Shown here in pieces: positions 45,366 through 56,379 of a stretch of 64,000 nucleotides of DNA. How positions within the stretch are numbered: position 1 is the first letter of the stretch; every line of letters starts with the position of its first letter. The notes under the pieces are model-generated. The model saw nothing but the letters and a program-made list of their open reading frames with translations. It had not been told where the DNA came from and did no database searches. The position numbers and the translations under genes are program-made. Source of the DNA: Artemisia argyi (Eukaryota > Streptophyta > Magnoliopsida > Asterales > Asteraceae); contig CM060697.1 in NCBI GenBank assembly GCA_030686995.1, positions 105,275,272-105,339,271 on the forward strand, written 5' to 3'.

Positions 45366-45593
45366 CTGTGAATGGGTATTTATAGGACCCTTTTTGCAAT
45401 TTGAATTCGAATTTATCCTGCTTTAACTTTGAATTTGAATAAAATGTTTAACGGCTAGTTTTCCCTAAAATATGCTCCAACGGTAAAATATGCTCCAACG
45501 GCTAGTTGCTTAACGGCTATTTTTTCCTATAAATGTCTATTTAACAACACTACATTTTCTCACACAAGTATCACTAATTAACATACAAACACT
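45366..45593. promoter_or_regulatory. Shared divergent promoter with MSA (G2/M) motifs
   Basis: The 228 bp between the two start codons hold a TATA box for each direction: 45,377-45,384 (minus) and TATAAAT at 45,528-45,534 (plus). Between them are four AACGG motifs at about 45,450, 45,479, 45,497 and 45,512. TCCAACGGCTA at 45,494-45,504 fits the plant mitosis-specific activator consensus YCYAACGGYYA exactly; the other three are near matches. MYB3R proteins bind such sites in G2/M genes. No expression data are available. Confidence 0.6.
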
Positions 45594-45914
45594 ATGGCTA
45601 ACGAACCAGCTGAGGTGCAAAAGGCTATCCTTACCCGATTACGCAATGAACAAGAAAAAGAACTCAAGTTGATTAATAGTTTGCTAGGTGAGATAACTCG
45701 TATTATACTACAGATGCATAATCGTGCTCCAGAGGTCGAAAGGTTGCGTGAGCCGGCTCAAGACCATCCAGCTATCAGGGTTGGTCTACAAACTCTATTA
45801 AGAAATGATGAAATAGATCTGCAACTTCATGTCGCTTTGAAAATGGTTAGGGAACAAGTGATGCAAGTTTGGGAGGAGAAGTCACATCTCATCGAGAATT
45901 ACAAATCTATATAA
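45594..45914 (+). CDS. Unknown 106-residue helical protein
   Basis: Intact 106-codon frame beginning MANEPAEVQKAILTRLRNEQ, predominantly charged and Leu-rich, probably all helical with no Cys, signal peptide or membrane segment. I do not recognise a family. The ATG follows a TATAAAT box (45,528) by about 60 bp, and an AATAAA at 46,006-46,011 lies 92 bp after the stop, so it has a complete, compact gene layout. It is divergent to the 152-residue ORF with a shared promoter, inside the Harbinger-like element. Absence of stops in both ORFs suggests recent origin or selection. It could encode a partner of the other protein, but nothing in the sequence proves that. Confidence 0.6.
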   Translation: MANEPAEVQKAILTRLRNEQEKELKLINSLLGEITRIILQMHNRAPEVERLREPAQDHPAIRVGLQTLLRNDEIDLQLHVALKMVREQVMQVWEEKSHLIENYKSI

Positions 45915-46409
45915 AAGCTTCGTGACATTTCGTATTGTTTTCTTAACCGTATCGTTACGTTTCGTATGTTTTTATTGTGTTGTATTGTTTTTTATATTTA
46001 ATGAAATAAAATTAGTTTATTTTATGAGGAGGAGTTAGTTGTGGAGGTTTGTTAAAGTGATGTGGCACTCCGTAAGTTTTAAATGACGAAATGAAGGTGC
46101 TCACTGCACCTAATGCCTTAAAAAATAATATCCTATAGACGATTGAGTTGGAGGAGATTGTAAATAATGATCGTCTAATTAAAGTAGATAGTCGGTGCAA
46201 AGGGTGAAGGTGTAAAGTTATGGTACTTCTAGAACATAATTACGTAAGAAATTGCAAGATGTTTGACTGTTGGGTGCAAATTTTGAAAAGGTACAATGGA
46301 AGTAAATTTTATTTCCAGAAAAAGAAAGTGCAACATTTTTCCACATACTGTTGACCAGTGATGATATCTCTTTGGCTGGAACATCAAGATCACATCTTCA
46401 TTCATTATA

Positions 46410-46554
46410 GGGACAGGTTATCTAAACCCTTCCATAGGGGAGGGTATCTAATCATTGTGTGCATCACCAACTTATACGATGTGCATCACGGAATGTATGA
46501 TTTGACCAAAACTTATTTATGTGACAATATAGAAAGGGTTCCTCTAACACATCC
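46410..46554. mobile_element. MULE-type MITE in the upstream region of PR-10 copy 2
   Basis: A 145-bp insertion found only in copy 2. Its ends are GGGACAGGTTATCTAAACCC and, on the opposite strand, GGATGTGTTAGAGGAACCC. Flanks TTCATTATA (46,401-46,409) and TTCAATATA (46,555-46,563) form a 9-bp target duplication with one mismatch. Copies 1 (about 7,995) and 3 (about 50,670) show the uninterrupted site. Confidence 0.7.
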
Positions 46555-47679
46555 TTCAATATATCATCATTTAACCACACCACTCTTTTTATATTCGGCT
46601 TTAATTGTCATTACGGTTTTATCTTTAAAAATAATCTATTTTATACTACCATACTCTTCGCACACTCACAAGAATAAAAGAGAATAGTAAGGGAGGTCAC
46701 GACCCTCTCCTCTTCTTTTCTTGAGTCACGGTTGAGGGAGGGCTACACAATGGAAGTGGCGCACTGGCACGTGAGAGTCTCCATTGCATCCAACCATACT
46801 AATGTAAAATATTTTAACTAAATAAAAGTAGATCAATTCGTAAATCATAAAATTAAAAGAGTATAAGTATCAGAAATATCAATCACATAGTGTATATTTT
46901 TTACGGAATTATGGTTAGTTTTGTTTCCAACTTTATGTAAATATTTAAGATTATTTTATTTGATCTTAACGAATTATTTTATTTGATTTTATCGGAGCAT
47001 CAGTCGAGCTTTTCACTAACATTTCACCCTTTTGACTTGTTATGATGTCTTCATATTCCTAACTATGGTCTAAACTTTGATTTGTTATATGTAATAATTT
47101 GTTATATGATATTAAACCGCAAAGTTTTTTATTTAAGGGAAAATTGCATATAGTTCATTCCAAAATATATGTTCAATTCCTATTTGACCAATAATTAAAG
47201 GTGGTAAATCTGTCTTATTATTTATCTAATTGTTTGTTGAAGGTATAATCTTGTACACACATGATAATTATCAAGACCACATCTGATAGATAATACGTTT
47301 TAAAAGTGCGGTTTTCCAGATAAATAATTTAGTTGATCATTTTATGCTACAAATTGAATATCACGTAACAAGTATAAAAGAAGCAAAAACACTTTTGTTA
47401 TCGTTAAAAATTTAAATATAAAGTCATTGAATGATATGTTCAATACATGCGGCTAATTTTGTATCTAAGAATAATACCGGAACATGTTCCGAACTTAAAA
47501 GATAAAAATAAAAATAGGAATGAAATATATTGCTAACTATGTACGTATGAAACATTGAATTTAATAAGAAACAACGACCGTTTCAACTACATTTGTCCAT
47601 CATTTTCATGTCATTAGCATAAAAGACAACATAAAGAACAATTAGTCCATATTGATGGCTCTATACAATATCCATCGTC

Positions 47680-47687
47680 TATAAATA
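47680..47687 (+). promoter_or_regulatory. TATA box of PR-10 gene 2
   Basis: TATAAATA, 86 bp before the ATG, in the same context as in gene 1. Confidence 0.75.
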
Positions 47688-47772
47688 CCACAATTTTTAT
47701 TCTCATTTCATCACAAACAAAACATCTTCTTTCATACATATTATTTGAGATCAGTCAAGTAAGTTAACAATC

Positions 47773-48462
47773 ATGTCAACTGCTACAATCGAAGTTGAGC
47801 TTCCTTCAACACATCCCGCTGAGAAGGTTTTCAAAGTTTTTTGCGACTTTGAAACTATCGCACCCAAGGTTAACCCTGAGGTTTTCAAGTCTATCAAGAC
47901 TATTGAAGGCAACGGAGATGTTGGAACTATAAGGGACTTCCAATTTGGTGATGGTAAGAACTTGAACCATTACGTACTGATTTTATTCAACTTCTAAACA
48001 ATATATAACTATAATCTTTATACATGCTACTTGCTAGAGTCGCAAATAAAGCATGCATGCATGCATGCAGTTTCATATGTGATCATGTAGTTTCGAATAC
48101 AATAGCTAGCTTATCTCATTTATTATTCGTTATGCTTTGTTGCTAACTAAATATTACTTAACTTAGGTGTTCCATTTTCAACCGGGAAGTATAAGGTAGA
48201 TATTTACGATCCGAGCAACTTTACCTGTGGCTACACATTTTTCGAAGGTGACTACTTGCAGGATATAGCAGACTCCATCACGCATCTTGTTAAGATTGTA
48301 CCTGCCGCTGATGGAGGAAGTGTATACAAACAAACAGTTACGTATAACTGCAAAGGTAACGCTAAGCCATCTGAGGAAGCTCTTAACTATGAAAAAATGA
48401 CATTCGAAAAGACCGGCAAAGCTATGGAGGCTTATGCTGCTGCTCATCCAGAACTCTATTGA
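47773..48462 (+). CDS. PR10: PR-10 / Bet v 1 family protein, copy 2
   Basis: Two exons, 47,773-47,953 and 48,167-48,462, with a phase 1 GT-AG intron in codon 61 as in gene 1. The product has 158 residues starting MSTATIEVELPSTHP, with the glycine-rich loop GNGDVG (46-51) and DGGS-x2-K-x4-Y (109-120). It differs from copy 3 only at residue 135 (Tyr here, Phe there) and from copy 1 at about 19 positions. The intron contains a short GCAT repeat one unit shorter than in copy 3. If translated past the donor, the frame runs to residue 74, so intron retention would give a truncated protein. Expected to be cytosolic and stress- or pathogen-responsive, as the family usually is. Confidence 0.93.
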
Positions 48463-48960
48463 TTTCTCCCCGAAAAATTAAACATGTTGGATTGCGACAC
48501 TTTGGTTGGCGTAGTTCTCTTCTGTTTTCCTTTATATATAGTTTTAACAATAATGGACAACGTCCCATGTTAAATAACTGTTGTAGCATGCGTTGTATGG
48601 ACTAGTAACAACATTTCAAGTTTATCTAATATGTCTAATAAAATTTACTTACTTTTCATAAATGTCGAGAAAATTCTGCATCACTATTTGTTTTATTTTT
48701 ATTAATTTTAACATCATCAGTATATATTCTGCTTCCAACTACGGAAGTGATATTGTCCCGGAGCTTGTTACTTGGTACACTGATTTTAACGTCATCGGTT
48801 GTGTAGTAAAATTCTTTAGAGAGAGAGAAAAAAAAAATAGAAACGACATGGGGCCTTTTCAAAAAATTCTAGTACGATGAAAGTCGTTCAAAAAATAAAT
48901 AGTACGAGGAAATTATGTGAGAGTAATTACTTATTTGTTTCAGTCAAATGTCAAATACTG
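48463..48960 (+). other. 3' flank of PR-10 gene 2, shared with copy 3
   Basis: Near-identical to 55,444-55,980 apart from an AAT expansion in copy 3. No additional gene. Confidence 0.65.
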
Positions 48961-50430
48961 AGTCAATTTAAAAATAGATGAATGATACAACCACAAATAA
49001 ATTCTCACAAAAGCATTCACAAAATGTTGTCTTATTTTTATATGTGAATCTTCTATCTAAATCGTTGAAATTAAATTCCCATTCTTTAACCTTGCAATTA
49101 ACTTTGATCTCTCATGTGAGTTGGTGTTAATATGTTGTATATTGTTTTCTTCTTTGCTTTATTTTGGCTTGTGTAACCGTATCCTATGGAAAGTTTGGAC
49201 ATTCTACAATATGAGCCTCTTTCGGGCACGATTTGATCATGTATTAATTTTGATATAATTGTGTTCTTACTTCTTGAGCTCTTTTTTGTATGACACGTTC
49301 CAAATTTCATTTGATGTTCTTTATCTCCATTTGATAGGTTTGTCTCTTCACTGATATAGGATCAATTGTCTTTTGACATGATACCAAGGCAATGTAAGTT
49401 TTAACTGTATGTTTTGAATGTTATTAAATGATACATTTAATTGCCATACCTCAAACTAATTTGCTCGATGTTGATTATTTAATGGTTATTATTTGGTGCT
49501 TCATGGTTGTAGATGCTTTCTTGAAGGTAGTTTAATTTCTCGATATCGAAATGTTTTTGGGAACGTGTATAAAGTATACATAAAGAGTCTAAGGGAGTGC
49601 TGATATCGCACGGACCACTGGTGCACACGCTGTCACTTAAGCCTTGATTTTGAATATGACTAGGTTAAGTGTTTTGGACACGTGTTTAATAGTCTTAAAA
49701 AAATAAAAAATAAACTATTTATGTGGTTTTGGACTTTTGGTAGTAGTAGTAATAGTTACAGGGGCTCTGAGGTTGTAAACAAGTTTCATAAGTCGCATAT
49801 TCTCTCATTCTTTAGCACAGATTATCAACATGGTCATTACATGCATGTCTCAAATGATCATTTGGTTGACATGACAGTGATACAGATCTATGATTATGTT
49901 TTGGTGGATTCCAAGTTTATAGTAGGATTGTATTAGCCTTATAAATATGTTCTTTTAAATTTTCACTATGATCATATAACAAAGGTATTAGTTTATCTTT
50001 GTTAGTCTGTTATTATTATTGTGGCGGATCCATAGTTTTTAGCTAGAATTTATTCCACATACTTATATATGTTATCAACACATTAAGAGATGAAAATGAA
50101 GTATATCTTATATATTTTTGAATAAGTACGAGTTACCCATTTTTTTTTAAAATGGCACGATCGTGACTGTATTACTTTCATTTTAGCGGACAACAAAGAT
50201 TATTAGGTGGTTTTTCAACTTGACTACACACATAGTAACCTCATATACTTTCATGTAAGTTTATTTCAATAATATTTTACTCTACTTTTCCACGTCACAT
50301 GAAAAGGATTCTCTTCATAGCAATGTTGTTTACATGAAAAAAGATTACAAGGAAGGAACCATTAATTATTGAAATGGTTAACTCGGGCAACACACGGGTA
50401 TTGTACTAGTTGGGTTGGTGGATGTTGTCG
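48961..50430. other. Spacer between PR-10 copies 2 and 3, no gene recognised
   Basis: AT-rich sequence. The 84-codon frame at 49,682-49,936 matches nothing I know. Near 50,380-50,412 is an 'actcgggcaacacacgggtattgtactagt' style phrase, split here as cgggcaacacacggg and tattgtactagt, a motif often seen at ends of plant repeats. A related phrase lies at about 8,733. Confidence 0.4.
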
Positions 50431-51345
50431 ATAATCATGATCTAATGAAAGTAGATAGTCGGTGCAAGGGTGAAGGTGTAAAGTTATGGTACTTCTAGAA
50501 CATAATTACGTAAGAAATTGCAAGATGTTTGACTGTTGGGTGCAAGTTTTGAATAGGTACAATGGAAGTAAATTTCTTTTCCAGAAAAAGAAAGTGCAAC
50601 ATTTTTCCACAAAGACTGTTGACCAGTAACGATATCTCTTTGGCTGGAACATCAAGATCACATCTTCATTCATTATAGCATCATTTAACCACATCACTCT
50701 TTTTATATCCGGTTTTAATTGTTATTACGCTTTTATCTTTAAAAATAATCTACTTTATACAAACATACTTTTCACACACTCACATAAAAGATTAGTAAGG
50801 GAGGTCACGACCCTCTCCTCTTCTTTTCTTGAGTCACGGTTGAACTACACAATGGAAGTGACGCACTGGCGCATGAGGGTCTCCATTGCATCCAACCATA
50901 CCAACGTAAAATATTTTAACTAAAAAGAAGTAGATCAATTCATAAATCATAAAATTACAAGAGTATAAGTATAAGAAATATCAATCACATAGTGTATATT
51001 TTTCACGGAATTATGGTTAGTTTTGTTTCCAACTTTATATAAATAGAGTTTTTTATTAACATTATTTTATTTGATCTTAACGAATTATTTTATTTGATTT
51101 TTAACGGAGAATCAGTTCGAGCTTTTCACTAACATTTCACCCTTTTGACTTGCTATGATGTCTTCATCTTCCTAACTATGGTCTAAACTTTGATTTTTTG
51201 TATGTAATAATTTGTTATATGATACTTAACCGCTAAGTTTTTTATTTATGAGAAAATTGCATATAGTTCATTCCAAAATATATGTTCAATTACTATTAGA
51301 TCGATAATTAAAGGTGCTAAATCTGTTTTATTATTTATCTAATTG
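50431..51345 (+). repeat. Duplication unit, copy 3, upstream part
   Basis: Matches 46,185-47,235 without the MULE MITE, then is interrupted by the insertion starting near 51,355. No gene. Confidence 0.75.
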
Positions 51346-52427
51346 TTGTTGGAAAAATTGTGAATAAGATATATTGGGTCTCGAAATACGAGGACTGGAA
51401 TTGAATATTATGAAAAGAGAAATGACTTGCTTACAATTATAAAAGTTAATGGTTAATGGTCTACAATGTCATAAATATTATTTTTAACTCGATTAATGAT
51501 TGCTTTGATGGGAGTTAACTGCATATTAATGGGACACGAGGCTTGCAGAACTCGTGCTACGTACAGGCTTTGAATCTAATTGTTAATCGCGTATTCTTTC
51601 TGTGTATTGGCGAGTATATGCTTAATTATTGTTTATTATGTTGTGTGAAACGTTTTGACTTTCTTGTATAAAAATTTAAAAATGTTTGATCTGTTATTTT
51701 GGTTTTGTGGTGTTGTATTTCATAAATGGGCTTTTGGTTATTAAGTTGTGATGTCTTTGTTTCTTTTGGCCTATTACTTATTTGCATGATAAAAAAATTG
51801 CTTTGTTTCTTTTGGTCTATTACTTAACCTACAATACTTGTACATTAGATGATTTTTGCATGGTAATATGAAGCACACGGGGTCTATCTAATTGGTCATA
51901 ATTTAATGTGCCTTAAATATTTTCTTTATTAAGTTTGTAAGTTAAAGTTTATGTAATAATGTATATATAATAGTGCCATATAAACTGTATAAAAATAATT
52001 ACAAACCTTTTTAGCTTCATCTCATTTTATTGTACAACTAATTTCATTGAAAATTAATATTGAAGTCTAACTAATATTAATAAATTTTTTCAATAAACTA
52101 AATTCTAAATAGCTAACCAAATGAATATTAATTAACACACTATTAATAATTCCTAAAACTTTTGGATTCCACGATTATGTCTTAAACTTATTTTTTTTTT
52201 AATTTACAAATGGGTTCGAGCAAAAAATTATGTACTTTTTCTTTTATATTCATTATTCAAGGTGCATGTTTACATAAACAAATCACTCTAAAAAGTATCA
52301 TTTAACCATTTAAATGTTGCTTTACATACATGCTCGTGCACATTTTCTTGAATCAATTCGCACATGTGAGCTACATCAATAGAAAACACACATAAATTAT
52401 TTGTATATGAAAATGCATTAACATAAT

Positions 52428-52441
<14 letters not shown>

Positions 52442-52519
<78 letters not shown>
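52442..52519. repeat. (TA)n microsatellite
   Basis: About 39 TA units preceded by a short (CA)n run. Frames through it are artefacts. Confidence 0.95.
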
Positions 52520-52521
<2 letters not shown>

Positions 52522-53315
52522 CATTAGGTTAAATCATCAATTATTCTTACAACCTTTTCAACTATATCTCAATCAATAACCGATTTTTAATTCTATACTA
52601 ATTACTAAATATCATGTGATCAATTCCGGCAAACCTTACACTTCCATCTCGATGTTTATATACTTCACATTAAATGCACCGATTTTGTTTTTCGATAAAA
52701 GTTTGAACTTTTGCTTATGTTTAAAACTCAAATTTTTTATTTGATATTATAATTTACGAACGGTTTTAAGTCAAAGTTATGTATTTTTTTCCTTTCTATT
52801 TATTACTCAATGTGATATTTTTAATATATCGTATCTTGCTATTATGGCAAACTCATTTAATGGGCGTAAATATTGGTTTCTCACTAATGATTCTACATAT
52901 AGGAAAAGAAAGCATTTTGCGATGCGTGGACCTTCTTCTTTTCAATAATAATTCAATTGCACAAGATAAATTCATTCTAATATTTCTCAAAGAGCATTCG
53001 AAAGCAACTACTTACTTAAACTAATCACGCTAAAAAGTATCATTTAATCATTTAAATGTTGTTTTACATACATGCTCGTGCACATTTTTTTGAATCAATT
53101 CGCACATGTGAGCTACATCAATAGAAAACGCATATAAATTACTTGTATATGAAAATGCATTAATATAATACATATATATATATATATATGCTTATCTATA
53201 ACAATCACCTAAATATATAAGAAATAAAGAAAATAGTTGGTATCCTAATCTTTGGTTCCATTTATCTGAGCATGCATGATCTTGTGTAATTTTCATGGTA
53301 GCTTCGTATGATAAC

Positions 53316-53320
<5 letters not shown>

Positions 53321-53347
<27 letters not shown>
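53321..53347. repeat. Poly-A tract
   Basis: A run of about 26 A inside the 2.85-kb insertion. Confidence 0.9.
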
Positions 53348-54216
53348 CCAAGTTAATTACAAAGATCTAAAAGATGTGCGAATCATCTACAAAATGCTGC
53401 AAAAGAGAATTTACATACCGCTACCAACATTCAAAGATCTAAAAGATGTGTGAATCATCTTCAAATGTACATACTAAATGTGATTTTGGCCGGTTTATAT
53501 AGGCATGAATTAGGTTAAATCATTAATTATTCTTGCAACCTTTCGCAACCTTTGCACTTCATCTAACCGACTTTTAATTCTATACTAAATGTCATGTGAT
53601 CAATTTGGGCAACCCTTGCACTTCATCTCCTTTCATGATTGTATAGTTATTATGAGGCTGCATTGAATTCCGAGCATTAGCTATCTTGTACTCTATGTAA
53701 TCTTGATACCTACACAATAAATTATAGGATTGAATCTTATAGTATTATAGATAGATAATGGTTAACATTATACCATGAGTTTCACTTAGTAGTATAAGTG
53801 TCAAAACTTTTGGTGTTGTTGGTTAATTTCTGGTGATTAATTAACCTTTTGTTCCTACACCAAAAAGATACACTATACAGCCTATTGTTCCATGAGACTA
53901 AACACAAATGTTGGTGAAAATTTTAGGCATGCAGGTCATATCCGGCAGTACAACGTACTGTTTCGATCGTTGTACCCTGAGAAACAAACGGCAAATAGGC
54001 GACGAATCCGTTTTAAGGGAAGCGTGTCAAACACGTGCCTAGATCATGTTCTAGCATTCTCTTTCAATTCATCTACATTCTGATTTCATCTTCTCATTAA
54101 CTTTACGTTCATATTTGTCGTTAACGAATTTTGTTTACCTAATAACGCTTGAATGTATTGTATCCTTCTTGTAGTTCTGATTATGGATAGTTTTCCCCTA
54201 CACTTGTTTGTTGGAA

Positions 54217-54656
54217 GGTATAATCTTGTACACACATGATAATTATCAAGACCACATCTGATAGATGATACGTTTTAAAAGTGTTGTTTTCCAGATAAAT
54301 AATTTAGTTGATCATTTTATGCTACAAATTGAATATCACGTAACAAGTATAAAAGAAGCAAAAACACTTTTGTTATCGTTAAAAATTTAAATATAAAGTC
54401 ATTGAATGATATGTTCAATACATGCGGCTAATTTTGTATCTAAGAATAATACCGGAACATGTTCCGAACTTAAAAGATAAAAATAAAAATAGGAATGAAA
54501 TATATTGCTAACTGTGTACGTATGAAACATTGAATTTAATAAGAAACAACGACCGTTTCAACTACATTTGTCCATCATTTTCATGTCATTAACATAAAAG
54601 ACAACATAACGACCAATTAGTCCATATTGATGGCTCTCTATACAATATCCATCGTC
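54217..54656 (+). repeat. Duplication unit, copy 3, promoter-proximal part
   Basis: Near-identical to 47,238-47,679, including 'ttgaatatcacgtaacaag' and 'acaacgaccgtttcaactac'. It holds the upstream region of PR-10 gene 3. The 2.85-kb insertion therefore lies about 530 bp upstream of the ATG. Confidence 0.8.
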
Positions 54657-54664
54657 TATAAATA
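54657..54664 (+). promoter_or_regulatory. TATA box of PR-10 gene 3
   Basis: TATAAATA, 86 bp before the ATG, identical context to gene 2. Confidence 0.75.
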
Positions 54665-54749
54665 CCACAATTTTTATTCTCATTTCATCACAAACAAAAC
54701 ATCTTCTTTCATACATATTATTTGAGATCAGTCAAGTAAGTTAACAATC

Positions 54750-55443
54750 ATGTCAACTGCTACAATCGAAGTTGAGCTTCCTTCAACACATCCCGCTGAG
54801 AAGGTTTTCAAAGTTTTTTGCGACTTTGAAACTATCGCACCCAAGGTTAACCCTGAGGTTTTCAAGTCTATCAAGACTATTGAAGGCAACGGAGATGTTG
54901 GAACTATAAGGGACTTCCAATTTGGTGATGGTAAGAACTTGAACCATTACGTACTGATTTTATTCAACTTCTAAACAATATATAACTATAATCTTTATAC
55001 ATGCTACTTGCTAGAGTCGCAAATAAAGCATGCATGCATGCATGCATGCAGTTTCATATGTGATCATGTAGTTTCGAATACAATAGCTAGCTTATCTCAT
55101 TTATTATTCGTTATGCTTTGTTGCTAACTAAATATTACTTAACTTAGGTGTTCCATTTTCAACCGGGAAGTATAAGGTAGATATTTACGATCCGAGCAAC
55201 TTTACCTGTGGCTACACATTTTTCGAAGGTGACTACTTGCAGGATATAGCAGACTCCATCACGCATCTTGTTAAGATTGTACCTGCCGCTGATGGAGGAA
55301 GTGTATACAAACAAACAGTTACGTATAACTGCAAAGGTAATGCTAAGCCATCTGAGGAGGCTCTTAACTTTGAAAAAATGACATTCGAAAAGACCGGCAA
55401 AGCTATGGAGGCTTATGCTGCTGCTCATCCAGAACTCTATTGA
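54750..55443 (+). CDS. PR10: PR-10 / Bet v 1 family protein, copy 3
   Basis: Two exons, 54,750-54,930 and 55,148-55,443, intron in phase 1 in codon 61, product 158 residues. Exon 1 encodes exactly the same residues as in gene 2, and exon 2 differs by one residue (Phe135 for Tyr). The glycine-rich loop and the C-terminal helix segment (FEKTGKAMEAYAAAHPELY) are intact. The intron carries one more GCAT unit than gene 2. The near identity reaches through the promoter and 3' flank, so the duplication is recent or has been homogenised by gene conversion. Distal promoter elements may have been displaced by the insertion at 51,355-54,207, whereas gene 2 has instead the MULE MITE and the Harbinger-like element upstream. 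Confidence 0.93.
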
Positions 55444-55798
55444 TTTCTCCCCGAAAACTTAAACATGTTGGATTGCGACACTTTGGTTGGCATAGTTCCC
55501 TTCTGTTTTCCTTTTTTAGTTTTAATAATAACGGACAACGTCCCATGTTAAATAACTGTTGTAGCATGCGTTGTATGGACTAGTAACAACATTTCAAGTT
55601 TATCTATGTCTAATAAAATTTACTTACTTTTCATAAATGTCGAGAAAATTCTGCATCACTATTTGTTTTATTTTTACTAATTTTAACATCATCGGTATAT
55701 ATTCTGCTTCCAACTAGGGAAGTGATATTGTCCCGGAGCTTTTTACTTGGTACACTGATTTTAACATCCTCGGTTGTGTAGTAAAAGTCTTTAGAGAA

Positions 55799-55800
<2 letters not shown>

Positions 55801-55843
<43 letters not shown>
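55801..55843. repeat. (TAA)n microsatellite
   Basis: About 14 TAA units in the 3' flank of PR-10 gene 3; absent at the equivalent place of copies 1 and 2. Confidence 0.95.
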
Positions 55844-56336
55844 CTCTCAAAACAGTGGAAAACGACATCGGGCCTTTTCAAAAACATAAATTCTAGTACG
55901 AGGAAAGTCGTTCAAAAAATAAATTACGAGGAAATTATGTAAGAGTGATTACTTATTCGTTTAAGTCAAATGCAGAATACTGAGTCAATTTAAACATATT
56001 GTATTATGCACTATGATTGTTACTCCTCGTTCACTCAATTACTGTCATTTTTTTTTTCTATTGTCCTAAAATATCTACTTTGATGAAGAAAAAAATTTAA
56101 TTGCATACCTTTATTTTGGTGCATAGCAATAGACAAATTCCTATCATCTATCTAGTTTGATCTAATGGTGAGTATTAACCTAAGATTAAATAGGACAACC
56201 TAATTCCATGTTTTTTTCCTTTTTTTATTATTATTTTTTTTAAATTTTGGTGCATACCAATGGACAAATCCCTATCATCTATCTAGTTTGATCTAATGGT
56301 GAGTATTAACCTAAGATTAAATAGGACAACCTAATT

Positions 56337-56379
<43 letters not shown>

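Larger units (their letters stand above)
44505..46118. mobile_element. PIF/Harbinger-like element carrying two divergent ORFs
   Basis: Left end GGCCACTGGGTGCAG at 44,505; the right end read on the opposite strand is AGGCATTAGGTGCAG, ending at 46,118 (11 of 15 identical). A TAA flanks both sides (44,502-44,504; 46,119-46,121), the 3-bp target typical of PIF/Harbinger. The 1.6-kb element contains a minus-strand ORF and a plus-strand ORF back to back around a ~230-bp shared promoter. Autonomous Harbingers also often carry two genes (transposase and a Myb-like protein), but neither ORF here looks like those. The part of copy 2 around it is missing from copies 1 and 3. The end assignment is inference from short imperfect repeats. 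Confidence 0.55.
51355..54207. mobile_element. 2.85-kb insertion with 9-bp target duplication, class unclear
   Basis: TTGTTGGAA occurs on both sides (51,346-51,354 and 54,208-54,216), and copy 2 at 47,232 shows the uninterrupted site. No terminal inverted repeat, poly-A tail or LTR is recognised at the ends, so the class is open. The interior has a degenerate direct repeat (52,276-52,650 against 53,020-53,180 and 53,506-53,635), a long TA microsatellite and a poly-A run. An exon-like minus-strand stretch near 53,615-53,705 (AG-GT bordered, reading YQDYIEYKIANARNSMQPHN) is unidentified. Confidence 0.6.

Noticed and set aside
48178..48447. 89-codon minus-strand frame over PR-10 exon 2 (also at 10,028-10,285 and 55,159-55,428)
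   Set aside because: Antisense shadow conserved only because the PR-10 exon is conserved.
52288..52524. Open frame with long alternating Tyr-Ile repeat
   Set aside because: Translation of the (TA)n microsatellite.
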